Positions 62,021-64,000 of a stretch of 64,000 nucleotides of DNA are shown piece by piece. The notes below the pieces were generated by a model. It saw nothing but the letters and a program-made list of their open reading frames with translations, had not been told where the DNA came from and did no database searches. Every line of letters begins with the position of its first letter. Position 1 is the stretch's first letter. Made by a program: the position numbers and the translations under genes. Source of the stretch: Paenibacillus sp. AN1007. GTDB taxonomy: Bacteria > Bacillota > Bacilli > Paenibacillales > Paenibacillaceae. The stretch is from assembly GCF_040702995.1 (NCBI RefSeq), contig NZ_CP159992.1:6574221-6638220 (forward strand). The letters are read 5' to 3'.

Positions 62021-63433
62021 TTATGAACCATTGATATTTGGAAAACGCTGAGATGCACCGGATAACCATGCATCCTTGTCATACCCCCGTTCCTCCCAGT
62101 AGCCGATATGTTCGCTGTCAATCACCTCGATGCGGTTTAACCATTTGACCGATTTGTATGCATACATCTGCGGAATAACAAGTCGTACCGGGCCGCCGAG
62201 ATCTGCAGGAATAGGTTTACCATCGTGCATAACAGCAATCATAATGTCATCCATCCGGGCCTGCTCGAGCGTGATTGCATCGGTATAGACTCCGTCACCC
62301 GAATAAAACTTGATGCTGTGGGCTCCGGGTTTTACACCGGCTTCCTCCAGAAAATGTCTCAGCGGAATGCCTTCCCACGTATTCTTGTACACCGACCAGC
62401 CCGTAACGCAGTGAAAATCACTGACTTGTACAGTGCGTGCAAGCTTTACGAACTGCTCCCAATTCCAGAGCTGCGCGCGTTCAACAAGTCCATCTACTCG
62501 GAACGACCAGTTTGCATTGGAAAATGAAGGAATAGGGGTTACGGTGTATACGCGAAAATGGCCCTCAGCTCCGCCACCCATAGGAGGTGAGGAAGCAGAC
62601 AATGGCTGCGGCAGCGGAACCATCCGGTTGGGATCGTTCTCCAGCATGCTGTCTATGCTGTTATCGAACTTGAGGTTTTTACCTACCCACGATACAAAAG
62701 TGGGCCCAAGAGTGACAGCGAGCCCGATGCCCACGGCTGAGCGGATAAAGGCTCGGCGGGTGTATACCGGCTGAGGTTTTTCGACCTTGTCCGTCTTCAT
62801 GCTGTGAGGAGCTTGTGGCTGACTCTGTTTATCATGGAGCAATTGGTCCGCTTGTACAGCGGAAGCAGCTGCTGGTGTGACGCGTGTATGCGAATCGTAA
62901 CCTTCGGAAGGAGTTACCGACGTCTCTTTACCTTGATTTTGTGCACGAGGTTCATTCATATGAATCGAACGGCGTGAAGTGTCCTTCAACCATCGTGTTC
63001 GCGTGATGGAATGGTAGATGATATAAGGAAGTCCAACCCATGTAAGCAGATCATGAATCAAAAGAGCGGTATTGGACCAGCGGGGGCCAGCCAATTTGAA
63101 CTGCCATAAAACAATACCTGATAACAGCCATCCGATCAGAAGAAAGAGAACAATGATGGTGTTTACTTTTTGCCACGGTTTATTACGAAGCTGCTTCCAA
63201 TGCTTACCGGCCAGAATAAAGTAATATACTACAGGGAGAAGCATAACTAGACCGACTCCAATATGCATCCATTTCAACCAGACACGACCGATGCCCAAAG
63301 TTTCACGCCAGAAGCCGCCAATTAACATAAGACCGGTCACAGTAAGAATGACAACGACCCATGCATTCCAGGCGTGAATGGAAACCAGCTTTTTGCCGTA
63401 ACCTTTACGCATCTTTTTTAACCAATCCTTCAA
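62021..63433 (-). CDS. Cytochrome-b-like membrane domain fused to a YedY-type molybdopterin oxidoreductase
   Basis: The 470-residue protein has four membrane helices (about 22–42, 55–75, 92–112 and 125–142) with histidines at 20, 57, 127 and 141 that could bind b-type haem. A polar linker of about 80 residues leads to an internal twin-arginine segment (Arg226–Arg227 in TRRAFIRSAVGIGLAV). A sulphite-oxidase-fold domain follows, with the likely molybdenum ligand Cys342 in SDFHCVTGWSV. In E. coli MsrP (YedY) and its haem partner MsrQ (YedZ) are separate proteins. The fused form suggests electrons flow within one chain, perhaps to reduce oxidised surface proteins; the substrate is unknown. Confidence 0.82.
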   Translation of the reverse strand: MKDWLKKMRKGYGKKLVSIHAWNAWVVVILTVTGLMLIGGFWRETLGIGRVWLKWMHIGVGLVMLLPVVYYFILAGKHWKQLRNKPWQKVNTIIVLFLLIGWLLSGIVLWQFKLAGPRWSNTALLIHDLLTWVGLPYIIYHSITRTRWLKDTSRRSIHMNEPRAQNQGKETSVTPSEGYDSHTRVTPAAASAVQADQLLHDKQSQPQAPHSMKTDKVEKPQPVYTRRAFIRSAVGIGLAVTLGPTFVSWVGKNLKFDNSIDSMLENDPNRMVPLPQPLSASSPPMGGGAEGHFRVYTVTPIPSFSNANWSFRVDGLVERAQLWNWEQFVKLARTVQVSDFHCVTGWSVYKNTWEGIPLRHFLEEAGVKPGAHSIKFYSGDGVYTDAITLEQARMDDIMIAVMHDGKPIPADLGGPVRLVIPQMYAYKSVKWLNRIEVIDSEHIGYWEERGYDKDAWLSGASQRFPNINGS

Positions 63434-63873
63434 GTGGGTTCACCTCGCATTATTATTTATGTTGAGAATTGCAGAACCGAATGATAAACAATGTACATTT
63501 CAAGGTAAGGTCGTCGGGGCAGGGGATAGAAAGGGCTGCCAGAAAAGGCATAATGATAGCGCTATAGTCGGAGTGCTTTGATGTAAGGGGAACATTAGGG
63601 TACTCCCTCTAATTAAAGATACCTTATTATAAAGTTTTTGGATCACGTACTTCAAATTCAATCTTGTTCGAGCTGTCACTTCAATTGTTTTACTTCGCAA
63701 AGCCAAAAGTCACTCCATTTCGATCACTCGTTTAGCAATTAAAATTATTCTAACGGGGATATGATAAAATTTAAATAAAATGCTTGCTAAATGAATATCA
63801 ACATGATATATTATTTCTTGTCGCTTCAAACGGACGAAAGTCGAATACGGTTGAAGAGTGATGAAAAAGATTG
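63434..63873. other. Gene-free region before the rRNA promoter
   Basis: This 440-bp AT-rich stretch lies between the divergent molybdopterin gene and the end of the window. No coding frame, terminator or repeat is convincing. Promoters for the leftward gene should lie near 63450–63520 but are not clearly readable. Confidence 0.5.
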
Positions 63874-64000
63874 TTGACAGAAACTGAGTTAACATGATAA
63901 GATAAACTTCCTGTCTGGTTGACATGAGTCGACAAAGATCAAGTAAACCAAGTTCCTTGAAAACTGAACAAATGGATAGTAACTTATGATTTACAACGAA
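63874..64000 (+). promoter_or_regulatory. Probable rRNA operon promoter and leader
   Basis: TTGACA (63874–63879) is followed, at 16–18 bp spacing, by GATAAGATAA (63896–63905), a good −10 region. A second TTGACA is at 63917–63922. Downstream, CCTTGAAAACTGAACAAATG (63955–63974) is the phrase typical of Bacillales rRNA leaders and spacers. The 16S gene itself would start beyond the window. Confidence 0.65.

Noticed and set aside
63710..63925. A 71-codon minus-strand frame near the end of the window
   Set aside because: It overlaps the probable rRNA promoter, is AT-rich and lacks a ribosome binding site.

Overview
The window looks like chromosomal DNA from a Paenibacillus-type member of the Bacillota. 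Evidence for this is the strong AGGAGG-like ribosome binding sites, the use of TTG and GTG starts, and gene neighbourhoods shared with Bacillus subtilis: ftsEX–ctpB–minJ followed by uvrBA, pcrB–pcrA–ligA, and yhbD next to a bactofilin. The last 130 bases look like the promoter and leader of a ribosomal RNA operon whose 16S gene would start just outside the window. The genus is inferred; no rRNA gene is present to settle it.

Layout. 1–3016: the end of argF, then argG and argH (arginine synthesis). 3148–14407: a ureide (allantoin) catabolic region. Leftward genes encode allantoate amidohydrolase, a PucG-type aminotransferase, an NCS2 permease, an amidase with a broken frame, an FAH-family enzyme, an NCS1 permease and allantoinase; the PucR-type regulator is divergent. 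14665–18942: an esterase, a YhbD-like regulator with a bactofilin, and a DHA2 drug exporter. 19594–27527: a VanW protein, then ftsE, ftsX, a coiled-coil M23 hydrolase, the S41 protease CtpB and a MinJ-like protein (division and wall remodelling). 27604–34873: a LnrJK-like two-component system facing a three-gene ABC exporter, then motB/motA. 35043–40095: uvrB and uvrA behind a candidate LexA-controlled promoter. 40512–51081: a small membrane protein, an exported trypsin-like protease, a three-repeat exported protein, a U32 enzyme and a SWIM–SNF2 helicase. 51225–54845: galU (apparently with an ATT start), rfbC, rfbB and rfbD. 55097–61922: a GDPD-like exported protein and pcrB–pcrA–ligA. 62021–63433: a membrane cytochrome-b-like domain fused to a YedY-like molybdopterin domain.

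Intergenic DNA holds two dispersed repeat families that the genes do not explain. One is a 185–235 bp element with long imperfect terminal inverted repeats (three full copies and one half copy). The other is a ~28 bp motif clustered at 19277–19473 with an outlier at 40266. Further observations are candidate operators (6076, 15727, 21122, 29635, 34940), the split amidase inside the ureide cluster, and the rare start codon of galU. No CRISPR array, prophage, transposase or tRNA gene was seen.
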